The position numbers and the translations under genes are program-made. From positions 1 to 5,267 of the forward strand of contig CAUVDV010000155.1 of assembly GCA_963550755.1 (NCBI GenBank): DNA of 5,267 bases, in the 5' to 3' direction. The notes under the pieces were generated by a model. The model was not told the DNA's origin, made no database searches, and saw only the letters and a list, made by a program, of their open reading frames with translations. Source of the stretch: W11650 sp963550755 (lineage in GTDB: Bacteria; Bacillota; Clostridia; Lachnospirales; Vallitaleaceae). Position 1 is the first letter of the stretch. Every line of letters begins with the position of its first letter. Positions 1-5,267 of the stretch are shown piece by piece.

Positions 1-123
1 GATGATTCATCAACTCTATTCTAGCAAATTTTAGAACATTTGTATATGGAGTTTTTAATTTTGAAATTTTTCTCACTTATTTCAGTTCACTAATAAATCT
101 TCTCCTAAAAAAATATAATTTAT
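1..123. other. AT-rich intergenic stretch, no gene seen
   Basis: This stretch follows the stop codon of the membrane-anchored unknown gene and runs to the window edge. It is strongly AT-rich. I found no open reading frame of useful length with a ribosome binding site on either strand. I also found no GC-rich hairpin followed by a T-run that would be a convincing terminator for the minus-strand operon. The terminator may lie outside the window. Confidence 0.6.
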
Positions 124-912
124 TTATGAAATTCTTACAATTTTTTCGATCCGTTTTATCCTCTCCTGATAGTCCTGCCGCGCTTCTTCCTTAGATAGAA
201 TACCACAGGCCGCCAGCAGATCATAAAACGAATTCAGCGTATCCCGTGATATTTGATATGGCATTTGCGCAGAAGTCAGCATCAACCGCTGCCCGTCAAG
301 CAAAACCGAAGCCAATTTTTCACGCTGCACCAGTTCGATCTGCGCCCCCCATTCATCAATCACAAAATACATTTCTTTGCCCTCTTTCCATATGATATGC
401 TTCACCTGCGCCCCATTTTGTAAACGCTCCTGCACTTCGCGCATAGAATATCCGGGCAGCGGATCGTTTTGCAAAAGCCAACGCCCGAAATCCTCGGCCG
501 CCGCCGAAGCGGCTGCCTGGTCTGTCCACGTGCCGCCCTGATCATAGCTAACCTGAATCACCGCTTCCTGGGTCAGACGCAAAAAAATCTCCTCGTCAGC
601 ATATACGGCCAAGTACCGCGAGTTATTCAGCTTTTCCAGCAATTCCGGTATGTCCTCTCTGGAAAAGGTCAAATCAATCGGCATAAGTTCCATGGTACAG
701 GGGCCGCTATATTCATCCTCGACAGCCACCGCCACTTCCGGCAAGACATAATCCGCCCCGTCCCAATTTTTTACAGTATTGCTGACCACCTCCTGATCAG
801 CCCCAGCCTGAATGATATTCATTGCCAAAGTCACGATCCCCGTTCCTCCGAAAATGAGAGCGGCAACGATCACAAAGGATGCCGCACCCTTACTGATAAA
901 CTGCTTCTTCAT
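124..912 (-). CDS. Membrane-anchored or secreted protein of unknown function, candidate two-component output
   Basis: I do not recognise the family. The chosen start gives 262 residues; longer in-frame starts exist at 933 and 957, but only the ATG at 912 has a strong AGGAGG (919-924) 6 nt upstream. The N-terminus is basic (MKKQFISK) and is followed by a hydrophobic segment at about residues 9-33, so the protein is either anchored with an outward-facing body or cleaved as a signal peptide. Residues 122-129 (SYDQGGTW) fit the Asp-box pattern S-x-D-x-G-x-T-W, but there is only one copy, so a sialidase-like propeller is not supported. The C-terminus (about 222-262) is helical and charged, and loosely resembles a short SHOCT-like helical pair. 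The gene lies 119 bp after the histidine kinase gene with its own promoter-like sequence. It may be an effector of, or an accessory to, that system; this is inference from context. Confidence 0.8.
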   Translation of the reverse strand: MKKQFISKGAASFVIVAALIFGGTGIVTLAMNIIQAGADQEVVSNTVKNWDGADYVLPEVAVAVEDEYSGPCTMELMPIDLTFSREDIPELLEKLNNSRYLAVYADEEIFLRLTQEAVIQVSYDQGGTWTDQAAASAAAEDFGRWLLQNDPLPGYSMREVQERLQNGAQVKHIIWKEGKEMYFVIDEWGAQIELVQREKLASVLLDGQRLMLTSAQMPYQISRDTLNSFYDLLAACGILSKEEARQDYQERIKRIEKIVRIS

Positions 913-952
913 CTGAATCCTCCTTGCTTTCATAACTTTTTTATGACACTGC

Positions 953-986
953 GTCAAAAAGACCGGCCAGCTGCCACCCTTTTGAC
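953..986 (-). repeat. Inverted repeat in the leader of the unknown membrane protein gene
   Basis: The arms GTCAAAA and TTTTGAC (953-959 and 980-986) pair perfectly over 7 bp around a 20-nt loop, which itself contains a small GGC/GCC hairpin. If transcription starts where the upstream -10 predicts (about 986), this structure forms the very 5' end of the messenger and could stabilise it. It is AT-rich in its outer stem and has no proper T-tract after a GC-rich stem, so I do not call it a terminator of the kinase gene. It may be chance. Confidence 0.3.
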
Positions 987-992
987 AGTCTT

Positions 993-1024
993 ATCTTATC
1001 CGCCTGCTGTCTGGAAACTGTCAT
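993..1024 (-). promoter_or_regulatory. Predicted response-regulator-controlled promoter of the unknown membrane protein gene
   Basis: Read on the minus strand, ATGACA (1019-1024) is followed after 5 bp by CAGACA (1008-1013), after a further 9 bp by TAAGAT (993-998), and about 7 bp later by the likely start of transcription. The two boxes repeat with an 11-bp period, the usual spacing for tandem OmpR/PhoB-family sites, and they occupy the place of a -35 element, for which there is no good match. The layout is the same, base for base in spacing, as that upstream of the response regulator gene. The site starts only 8 bp after the kinase stop codon. It predicts separate activation of the downstream gene, in addition to any read-through. 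Confidence 0.5.
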
Positions 1025-1031
1025 TGCCTTG

Positions 1032-2426
1032 TTATGAAGTGGTAAAAACTATTTTAACCGTGGTTCCTTTTTCCGGCGCGGAGGAAAAAATCAACTGCGC
1101 TTTGTGCAGCTCCGCGATTTGGCGGCACAGCGCCAGGCCGATCCCGGCTCCGCCCTCTGACCTTGAACGGGATTTATCAATCCGGTAAAACGGTTCGGTC
1201 AGTTTGGCCATACACTCCGGCGGAATTCCCTTGCCAAAATCTCTTATCGTAATGACCGGGTGTTCCTTTTCGCTGCAAGCGGATAAGCAAATGCGGGATT
1301 TTTCCTTACTAGCCTTAACCGCATTATCCAGCAGATTGTTAAGCAAGCTCTCCAGCAATATCCTGTCGCCGTAAACCACAGCCGCTTCGGACGCTACCTC
1401 AAGCTGCAGCTGCTTTTCCAAAAGCCGGGGACGCATTTTTTCAAATACGGCATGCAGCAGTTCCGGCAAATTAACCTCTTTCAGCGTCAAAACATTATTT
1501 CTGAGCAGCGCCAAATCCAGCAGTTTATCCGTCATCTCCTCCATTCTTTTGGCCTCGGAAATAATGTAGTCAATTGACGACAGCCTGTCGTCCTCATCAA
1601 TATTGGCATTTTTTAAATATTCAGCATACCCGCCAATCGTCGTCAGGGGCGTGCGCAATTCATGCGCGAGATTATCTATAAAACCCTGCTTTTGCTCCGC
1701 TATCAAGCGCAGTTCCTTTATTTTGGTCTTTATTTCATCGGCCATCGTATTAAAATGTCCAGCCAGGGCCGCCAGTTCATCTTTGCCCTGCACCGGCAGG
1801 CGCATGGAGTAATCGCCCGCTGAAATCCGGCCGGTCGCCTGGTCTAAGTTTTCAATTGGCTTTGACAAGCGGCGCAAAATAAAATAAAGCCCGGCGGCCA
1901 ATAACATGGTTACCGCCGCCCCCGATCCCATCAAAAAACGAAACAGCCGCCTATGCTCGCCCGTAAAATCCTGTAAATCATGCGCGTAAATCAGTGTAAA
2001 TCGATCCGCACCGCACTCGAACACACTGACAATCCGCATATATTTTTTGCTTTTATATTCTGTGACGGCTGCCGTTTGCTTGTCCGGGGCGGTATCATCC
2101 TGGGGTAAAATAACCCAAGGTACGCTGCCGGCTATATAAGCATCATTTTGCCACAGCGCCAGATAAATATTGCGGTTTCGATAGTAATTAACATAGGCAT
2201 TAAATGAATACCGCTTTCCGCCGTTTAAGCCGCGGCCGCTGTGATAGCTTTCCAATATTTCTTTTTTGAGAGAAGCCGCTATGAAATACGCTTCGCCAAA
2301 AGACCTGTTCCTTTCGTTGTTTAAATTGGTGCGGTAAAAAAAACTGGCCACCAAAAAAATACTGCTGTAAAAACAAAAAATAAATAGTATTAAAATAGAG
2401 AAAAACGCGCGCTGCCAAAATCTCAT
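1032..2426 (-). CDS. Membrane sensor histidine kinase, HAMP type, VanS/PhoR-like core
   Basis: This 464-residue kinase autophosphorylates on histidine and should pass the phosphate to the response regulator encoded just upstream. Transmembrane segments lie at about residues 8-30 and 164-184 and flank an extracytoplasmic domain of about 130 residues. A HAMP linker (about 185-238) and the dimerisation/phosphoacceptor helix follow, with H255 in the HELRTP motif. The ATPase domain shows the N box (N363-N368), the G1 box (D396, G398, G400), the F box around F413 and the G2 box (G425 to G430). All catalytic boxes are intact. No PAS domain is evident between HAMP and the phosphoacceptor. The start is fixed by GGAGGT 6 nt upstream, inside the last codons of the regulator gene, with 2 bp between the two genes, so the pair is translationally linked. 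The ligand cannot be told from the sequence. Confidence 0.95.
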   Translation of the reverse strand: MRFWQRAFFSILILFIFCFYSSIFLVASFFYRTNLNNERNRSFGEAYFIAASLKKEILESYHSGRGLNGGKRYSFNAYVNYYRNRNIYLALWQNDAYIAGSVPWVILPQDDTAPDKQTAAVTEYKSKKYMRIVSVFECGADRFTLIYAHDLQDFTGEHRRLFRFLMGSGAAVTMLLAAGLYFILRRLSKPIENLDQATGRISAGDYSMRLPVQGKDELAALAGHFNTMADEIKTKIKELRLIAEQKQGFIDNLAHELRTPLTTIGGYAEYLKNANIDEDDRLSSIDYIISEAKRMEEMTDKLLDLALLRNNVLTLKEVNLPELLHAVFEKMRPRLLEKQLQLEVASEAAVVYGDRILLESLLNNLLDNAVKASKEKSRICLSACSEKEHPVITIRDFGKGIPPECMAKLTEPFYRIDKSRSRSEGGAGIGLALCRQIAELHKAQLIFSSAPEKGTTVKIVFTTS

Positions 2427-2428
2427 CG

Positions 2429-3076
2429 CTATACCTCCAATCGGTATCCTACCTTGTAAATCGTTTTAATTCGGCTTTCCCAGCCCAATTTACTGCGCAG
2501 CTTTTGAATATGGGTGTCAACCGTCCTCGTTTCGCCTGCATAATCATAGCCCCACGCCAGCTCCAGCAGCTTTTCGCGGGAAAGGGCAATATTTCTATTG
2601 ATAATCAATACCTCCAACAATTGATATTCCTGAGGCGACAGTTCAATCCTTTCGCCCCCGGCCGTCACTTTTCGCCCCAGTAAGTCCACGGTCACCTGAT
2701 CCAGTGAAAAGGTATCGGCGTTCTTCTTCGTCCGCCGCAGCACCGCCTCAACCCGGGCCAGTAATTCCAATATCTCAAAGGGCTTAACGATATAATCATC
2801 CGCCCCCAAGGAAAGCCCCTTTAATTTATATTCCAGCCCGTCCCTGGCCGTCAGAAAAATTACCGGCACCGGTGATATTTTCTTCATAACCACAAAGCCG
2901 TCCAGCCCCGGCAGCATAACATCCAGCAGGATTAAATCAGCAGAAATCTCGCCCGCCAGCCGCACCGCGTTTATCCCGTCAAAGGCTTGTGTATAGGAAT
3001 GTCCTACCAGTTTCAAGTTTCGGGCAATCAGTTCATTAATAGCCGGATCGTCTTCCACAATTAAAATATGTGCCAT
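2429..3076 (-). CDS. OmpR/PhoB-family response regulator
   Basis: This 215-residue DNA-binding regulator acts in the cytoplasm as partner of the adjacent kinase. The receiver domain (about 1-115) carries the acidic pocket E8-D9-D10, the phospho-acceptor D52 in LLDVMLPGLDG, the switch threonine T76 and the conserved K98-P99. The C-terminal winged helix (about 125-215) shows the SPQEYQLLEVL start, a recognition helix in RTVDTHIQKLRSKLG (184-198) and the wing hairpin TIYKVGYRLE (205-214). All are typical of the family. The loop before strand 4 (MKKISPVPVIFLTAR) seems a few residues shorter than usual, which should not harm function. An AGAGGT 6 nt before the ATG supports the start. Which regulon it governs is unknown, but paired ATGACA boxes upstream of this gene and of the last gene of the cluster are its likely targets. 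Confidence 0.95.
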   Translation of the reverse strand: MAHILIVEDDPAINELIARNLKLVGHSYTQAFDGINAVRLAGEISADLILLDVMLPGLDGFVVMKKISPVPVIFLTARDGLEYKLKGLSLGADDYIVKPFEILELLARVEAVLRRTKKNADTFSLDQVTVDLLGRKVTAGGERIELSPQEYQLLEVLIINRNIALSREKLLELAWGYDYAGETRTVDTHIQKLRSKLGWESRIKTIYKVGYRLEV

Positions 3077-3285
3077 AATTCTACCTCTTTATTTAATTCT
3101 CAGCTTTTCCCCGCACAGGACTTGACCCTTCCGCATAAAATGCCATTCCCGCCACTCAGTAAAAGCCTGCTTTCATTTAACCAAATTTATTATAATTATG
3201 CCTTCTTAATTTTCATCGCCTGTTTTCTCGATTTTTGTTTTTTTTAACAATCTCTGCTGGTTCACAATGTTTTCCCTTTGAGCCT
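3077..3285 (-). other. Long untranslated leader of the response regulator operon
   Basis: If transcription begins about 7 bp after the TATAAT at 3292-3297, the leader is about 208 nt. I looked for known riboswitch cores and found none that I can name. Small hairpins are visible (AAAGC/GCTTT and GCAT/ATGC near 3138-3175), but there is no clear terminator/antiterminator pair. Very short ORFs with poor ribosome binding sites occur and are not called. The final part holds the AGAGGT that serves the regulator gene. Confidence 0.4.
3189..3216 (-). promoter_or_regulatory. Possible second, constitutive promoter of the regulator operon
   Basis: On the minus strand a perfect TATAAT (3189-3194) lies 16 bp downstream of ATGAAA (3211-3216), which matches 4 of 6 bases of the -35 consensus. 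Transcription from here would give a leader of about 105 nt. The region is AT-rich, so a TATAAT by chance is not surprising. It could supply a basal level of regulator and kinase, alongside the boxed promoter further upstream. Confidence 0.3.
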
Positions 3286-3420
3286 TATTTTATTATACTT
3301 CCGGCATGTCATGGGCTTGTCATGAATAAAGCAAAATATGCAGCCGGAACGCGTTCCTTTTAGGTAATCCTCAACAGCAGCAACTTTTTCTTCAACTGTA
3401 CACTTGGGTTTCCTCCCCAT
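3262..3420 (-). pseudogene. Truncated N-terminus of an IS3-type transposase (OrfA-like)
   Basis: An ATG at 3420, with GGAGG (3428-3432) 7 nt upstream, opens a 52-codon frame. Its first residues, MGRKPKCTVEEKVAAVEDYL followed by KGTRS, look like the start of the helix-turn-helix OrfA proteins of IS3-family elements, which typically read MxRKxKYxxEEKxxAVxxYLxGxxS. The likeness stops at about codon 25. The remaining 27 codons are rich in Cys and Phe, overlap the native regulator promoter, and are unlike a transposase. The frame is therefore a remnant without the rest of OrfA or any OrfB catalytic domain, and no active protein is expected. Family assignment is from memory of the motif and needs a database comparison. 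Confidence 0.6.
3292..3323 (-). promoter_or_regulatory. Predicted autoregulated promoter of the two-component operon
   Basis: On the minus strand two ATGACA boxes (3318-3323 and 3307-3312) are 5 bp apart, giving an 11-bp period. The second box is followed after 9 bp by a perfect TATAAT (3292-3297). Extended by one base, the repeat is a 7-mer (CATGACA). There is no good -35 hexamer at the right distance, as expected of an activator-dependent promoter where the regulator covers the -35 zone. Known PhoB boxes (CTGTCAT tandem repeats, 11-bp period) are similar in period and partly in sequence, but here the motif runs on the opposite strand relative to transcription. The same layout precedes the unknown membrane protein gene. 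Confidence 0.55.
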
Positions 3421-3476
3421 AAAAATACCTCCAAAGTAGATTTTGGTTATTTAACCTGTCTACTTTAGAGGTATCA
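3346..3476 (-). mobile_element. Remnant end of an insertion sequence (IS3-like)
   Basis: This segment holds the outer end of an insertion sequence: a TG-starting end (3476 reading leftwards), a 16-bp inverted repeat and the first 25 or so transposase codons. No matching opposite end or further transposase sequence is seen in the window, so only about 130 bp remains. The inner break lies near the 12-bp palindrome GGAACGCGTTCC (3346-3357), just before the paired boxes of the regulator promoter. The outer flank contains ATCAT repeated in tandem (3473-3485), so a target duplication cannot be read with confidence. Confidence 0.5.
3425..3474. repeat. 16-bp inverted repeat covering the transposase ribosome binding site; possible terminator
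   Basis: The arms ATACCTCCAAAGTAGA (3425-3440) and TCTACTTTAGAGGTAT (3459-3474) pair with a single mismatch, which becomes a G-U pair in minus-strand RNA. The 18-nt loop holds a second small inverted repeat, GGTTA/TAACC (3445-3449, 3452-3456). In minus-strand RNA the 3' arm contains the GGAGG of the transposase fragment and is followed by TTTTT. Read-through RNA would thus fold away the ribosome binding site. The hairpin plus T-run, 37 bp after the phosphoesterase stop codon, could also end transcription of the upstream operon. Confidence 0.65.
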
Positions 3477-3511
3477 TATCATATCACTTTCAGCGTGCTT
3501 TCTTATTTTTT

Positions 3512-4153
3512 TTATTTTTCCTCATTTCCTGCGGGATCTTCCGCCGTTTCTTCCTTTTGCCCGGCATTATCCCCGCTTCCGATAAAAATTCCGTATTTCT
3601 CAGCCAGCGCCGCCGCTAAGCGGCTTTTGTAGCAGATATTGTACTGAATCAACTCCGGCAAGGTCGCCGGCTGATAACCAATCACACTGGCACCGACATT
3701 CAGCATATTGGGCTGCCGGCAAATATGCGCGTACATCGGATGACAGGCCTCATGAATATGGCCAAAAAGATGCAGGCTCCCCCGAAAATAGCCGCGCCAC
3801 TCCAGCATCGGATAATGGCAAAGAATCAATTCCCTGCTCTCATCCTTGACGCTCAGCATATGATGAATTGACTGAAAATAGCTTTGTGCTGCCTCATCCT
3901 TTAAGATCCGGTAGTCATGATTGCCCAATACCAAATGCTTTTTGCCGTTTAGCCGACTCAAGTACCATGCATAATCATGCTCGCTCCGGTAAAGAAAATC
4001 CCCCAGCACATAAACCTCATCCTTTTTGGCGACTGCCTGATTCCAGCGCCGGATCAGTTCTTCGTCCATCTGCGCCGCGCTTTCAAAAGGACGGCCGTCA
4101 AAAGCAATCACTTTTTCATGGCCAAAATGCAAATCGGCAATGTATTTTTTCAT
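3512..4153 (-). CDS. Calcineurin-like metallophosphoesterase (COG4186-type)
   Basis: A cytosolic two-metal phosphoesterase of about 213 residues; the physiological substrate is unknown. From the chosen start the metal-binding signature is complete: D-L-H-F-G-H with D7 and H9, G51-D52, G77-N78-H79-D80, H113 in CHYP, and G131-H132-x-H134. The order and the RPF...MDE...W...V..LGD pattern match the small single-domain phosphoesterases of COG4186. The ATG at 4153 (MKKYIADLHFGH) is preferred because it starts right at the first strand and overlaps the glycosyltransferase stop as ATGA. A start at 4168 would add five residues (MAAAG) and has no better ribosome binding site; both sites are weak, which suggests translational coupling. 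The last 20 or so residues form an acidic tail (Glu, Asp, Gly) outside the fold. No cleavage signal or membrane segment is seen. Confidence 0.9.
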   Translation of the reverse strand: MKKYIADLHFGHEKVIAFDGRPFESAAQMDEELIRRWNQAVAKKDEVYVLGDFLYRSEHDYAWYLSRLNGKKHLVLGNHDYRILKDEAAQSYFQSIHHMLSVKDESRELILCHYPMLEWRGYFRGSLHLFGHIHEACHPMYAHICRQPNMLNVGASVIGYQPATLPELIQYNICYKSRLAAALAEKYGIFIGSGDNAGQKEETAEDPAGNEEK

Positions 4154-5267
4154 CCCTGCCGCCGCCATTTGTCCCAGAAGCTGCGTTTCTTCTTTTCCCG
4201 CTTTTTGTTTTGGATCGCCGTTTCATAAACCGCCAGCACCTTAGCCGCCAACTCCTCCTTGCCGTGCGCTCTCATAGAGTCGGCTGCTTTCTTTTGGAAC
4301 TCTTTCACTTCCGCAGCCGACATCGCCAGCAGGCGCTGGACTTTTTCTTTAAAATCCGTGCCATCCTTATAAATATAGCCATTAACTCCCTCTTTGATCT
4401 GAGAGATATTTTGCTCATCCAATCTTTGCAGTACCGGCAGCCCCGCCGCTATCGCTTCCAGCATAGAAACCGAGTGCATTTCCGACAAAGAAGCCGTTGC
4501 GTAAAAATCCGCCGCCCATAGATACTGCGGAATCTGACCATGCTCTATGCTGCCCAAAAAGCGAACCGCTCCGGCCAATCCTTCCGTATTTACCTTGGAT
4601 TGCAGGCTTTCCAGCTCCGGCCCGCCGCCGATAATCCATAGCTCTGCCCGGCCGGCCGGAATCTCCGCCGCTTTCCAAAAATCAATTAAATCATCAATGC
4701 TTTTTTCTTTACCAATCCGGCCGACAAAACAAAAAACCAAGGCAGAATGCGGCGTCCCCAAACGGTCGCGCAGCTCGTTCCGCTTTTTTTCATCGCGGTG
4801 ATCGGCTGAAAAAGTATCGACATCAGCATTATTGGGGATAACAATCACCTCGCGGTCAACGCCGATTTCTTTCAGATATTCCTGCGCCTTGGCCGAAGGA
4901 CTAAGCATCACATCGGCATTTTTAGCGAAATAAGCCATATACTTATAAGACAGCTTTTCCGCCAAATGCTGCGCCCCCGGAAACGCAATGTAAAATAAAT
5001 ACTTATTGTATTCGGAATGCAGGGTATAAATCAGCGGAACATTTAATTTTTTAGCCATTTTCAGCGCTGAAAAGCCCATGCCGAACTCATTATGAATATG
5101 GATCACATCCGGCTTAAAACGGCGGATATACTCCTCTCGTTTTCGGCTGTACGGTGCTGCCAAATTATTATTATACAGCTTTTTCAGCGGCAATCCCGGA
5201 CAAATCAGTTCGTCATCCGTCAAAGAATATTCCTTTACAGCTTTGGGCGCAACCACAATCGCCTGGT
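4150..5267 (-). CDS. GT4-family glycosyltransferase, diacylglycerol glucosyltransferase-like (N-terminus cut by window edge)
   Basis: The reading frame stays open to the window edge. The visible QAIVVAPKA is an internal strand of the N-terminal Rossmann domain, so about 40-50 residues with the true start lie outside; the in-frame GTG at 5256 is not the start. Counting from that GTG as 1, the acceptor domain shows DVIHIHNEFGMGFSALKMAK (50-69) and YTLHSEYNKYLFYI (77-90), a pattern seen in GT4 enzymes that glucosylate diacylglycerol. The donor domain has FVGRIGKEKS (177-186) with the phosphate-binding R180 and K185, IIGGGPE (208-214), and the EX7E motif E259...E267 followed by AIAAGLPVL. The C-terminus (about 349-368) is rich in Lys and Arg with two Trp, fitting peripheral membrane binding. 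The sugar and the acceptor cannot be proven; other GT4 roles such as capsule or glycan synthesis remain possible. It overlaps the phosphoesterase gene by 4 bp. Confidence 0.9.
   Translation of the reverse strand, partial: QAIVVAPKAVKEYSLTDDELICPGLPLKKLYNNNLAAPYSRKREEYIRRFKPDVIHIHNEFGMGFSALKMAKKLNVPLIYTLHSEYNKYLFYIAFPGAQHLAEKLSYKYMAYFAKNADVMLSPSAKAQEYLKEIGVDREVIVIPNNADVDTFSADHRDEKKRNELRDRLGTPHSALVFCFVGRIGKEKSIDDLIDFWKAAEIPAGRAELWIIGGGPELESLQSKVNTEGLAGAVRFLGSIEHGQIPQYLWAADFYATASLSEMHSVSMLEAIAAGLPVLQRLDEQNISQIKEGVNGYIYKDGTDFKEKVQRLLAMSAAEVKEFQKKAADSMRAHGKEELAAKVLAVYETAIQNKKREKKKRSFWDKWRRQG

Noticed and set aside
931..959. Promoter-like TTGACG, 17 bp, TATGAA on the minus strand before the unknown membrane protein gene
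   Set aside because: Spacing is ideal, but transcription would start within the ribosome binding site about 10 nt before the ATG, leaving no usable leader. The boxed promoter at 993-1024 is the better candidate.
469..1188. Plus-strand frame of 239 codons opposite the unknown membrane protein and kinase genes
   Set aside because: It lies antisense to two well-supported genes, has no good ribosome binding site, and its translation shows no domain or sensible composition.
3093..3146. 17-codon frame (MAFYAEGSSPVRGKAEN) in the leader just before the regulator gene
   Set aside because: It has a poor ribosome binding site, no run of regulatory codons and no attenuator hairpin. A frame this short is expected by chance.
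3301..3346. CCGGC/GCCGG inverted repeat spanning the regulator boxes
   Set aside because: Only 5 bp pair across a gap of more than 30 bp, so it is more likely chance than an operator or terminator.
4153..4168. Longer start for the phosphoesterase adding MAAAG
   Set aside because: Neither start has a strong ribosome binding site, but the inner ATG makes the ATGA overlap and begins at the first strand of the fold, as family members do.
3868..4521. Plus-strand frame of 217 codons, rich in His, Arg and Phe
   Set aside because: It is the antisense shadow of the phosphoesterase and glycosyltransferase genes, whose catalytic motifs are intact in the other strand.
4415..4678. Minus-strand frame of 87 codons inside the glycosyltransferase gene
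   Set aside because: It is an alternate frame within the donor domain, Gly- and Arg-rich by codon shadow; the true frame carries the EX7E motif here.

Overview
The window reads as chromosomal DNA of a low-to-medium GC Gram-positive bacterium, most likely an anaerobic Bacillota (Clostridia or Negativicutes type). The evidence is AGGAGG-type ribosome binding sites about 6 nt before the starts, AT-rich intergenic DNA, an OmpR/VanS-style two-component pair, and a GT4 glycosyltransferase of the diacylglycerol glucosyltransferase type. The genus cannot be fixed from this sequence. All five convincing protein genes lie on the minus strand, so the transcriptional order runs from high to low coordinates.

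Region 1 (5267 down to 3512) is the end of an operon that enters from outside the window. It holds a GT4 glycosyltransferase lacking its N-terminus, followed by a calcineurin-like metallophosphoesterase whose preferred start overlaps the glycosyltransferase stop (ATGA).

Region 2 (3511 down to 3077) is a 435-bp intergenic stretch. Next to the phosphoesterase gene it carries the end of an insertion sequence: a near-perfect 16-bp inverted repeat and about 24 codons of a transposase N-terminus. Closer to the regulator gene lies what looks like the native promoter: two ATGACA boxes one helical turn apart, placed 9 bp upstream of a perfect TATAAT, followed by a leader of about 200 nt.

Region 3 (3076 down to 124) is a two-component system and its probable output. 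An OmpR-family response regulator and a membrane histidine kinase are separated by 2 bp. They are followed by an unrecognised membrane-anchored protein with a single Asp-box motif. The gap before this last gene contains a second copy of the same promoter layout (ATGACA, 5 bp, CAGACA, 9 bp, TAAGAT). The inferred circuit is that the regulator controls its own operon and separately boosts the downstream membrane protein, which could be an effector or a feedback partner of the kinase. The last 123 bp are AT-rich, with no gene and no clear terminator.

The most notable result is the matched pair of promoter architectures in front of the regulator and the unknown gene. The second is the insertion-sequence end, whose hairpin hides the transposase ribosome binding site and may now serve as a terminator for the upstream operon. 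No clear novel multi-gene system such as a defence island, CRISPR array or biosynthetic cluster is visible.
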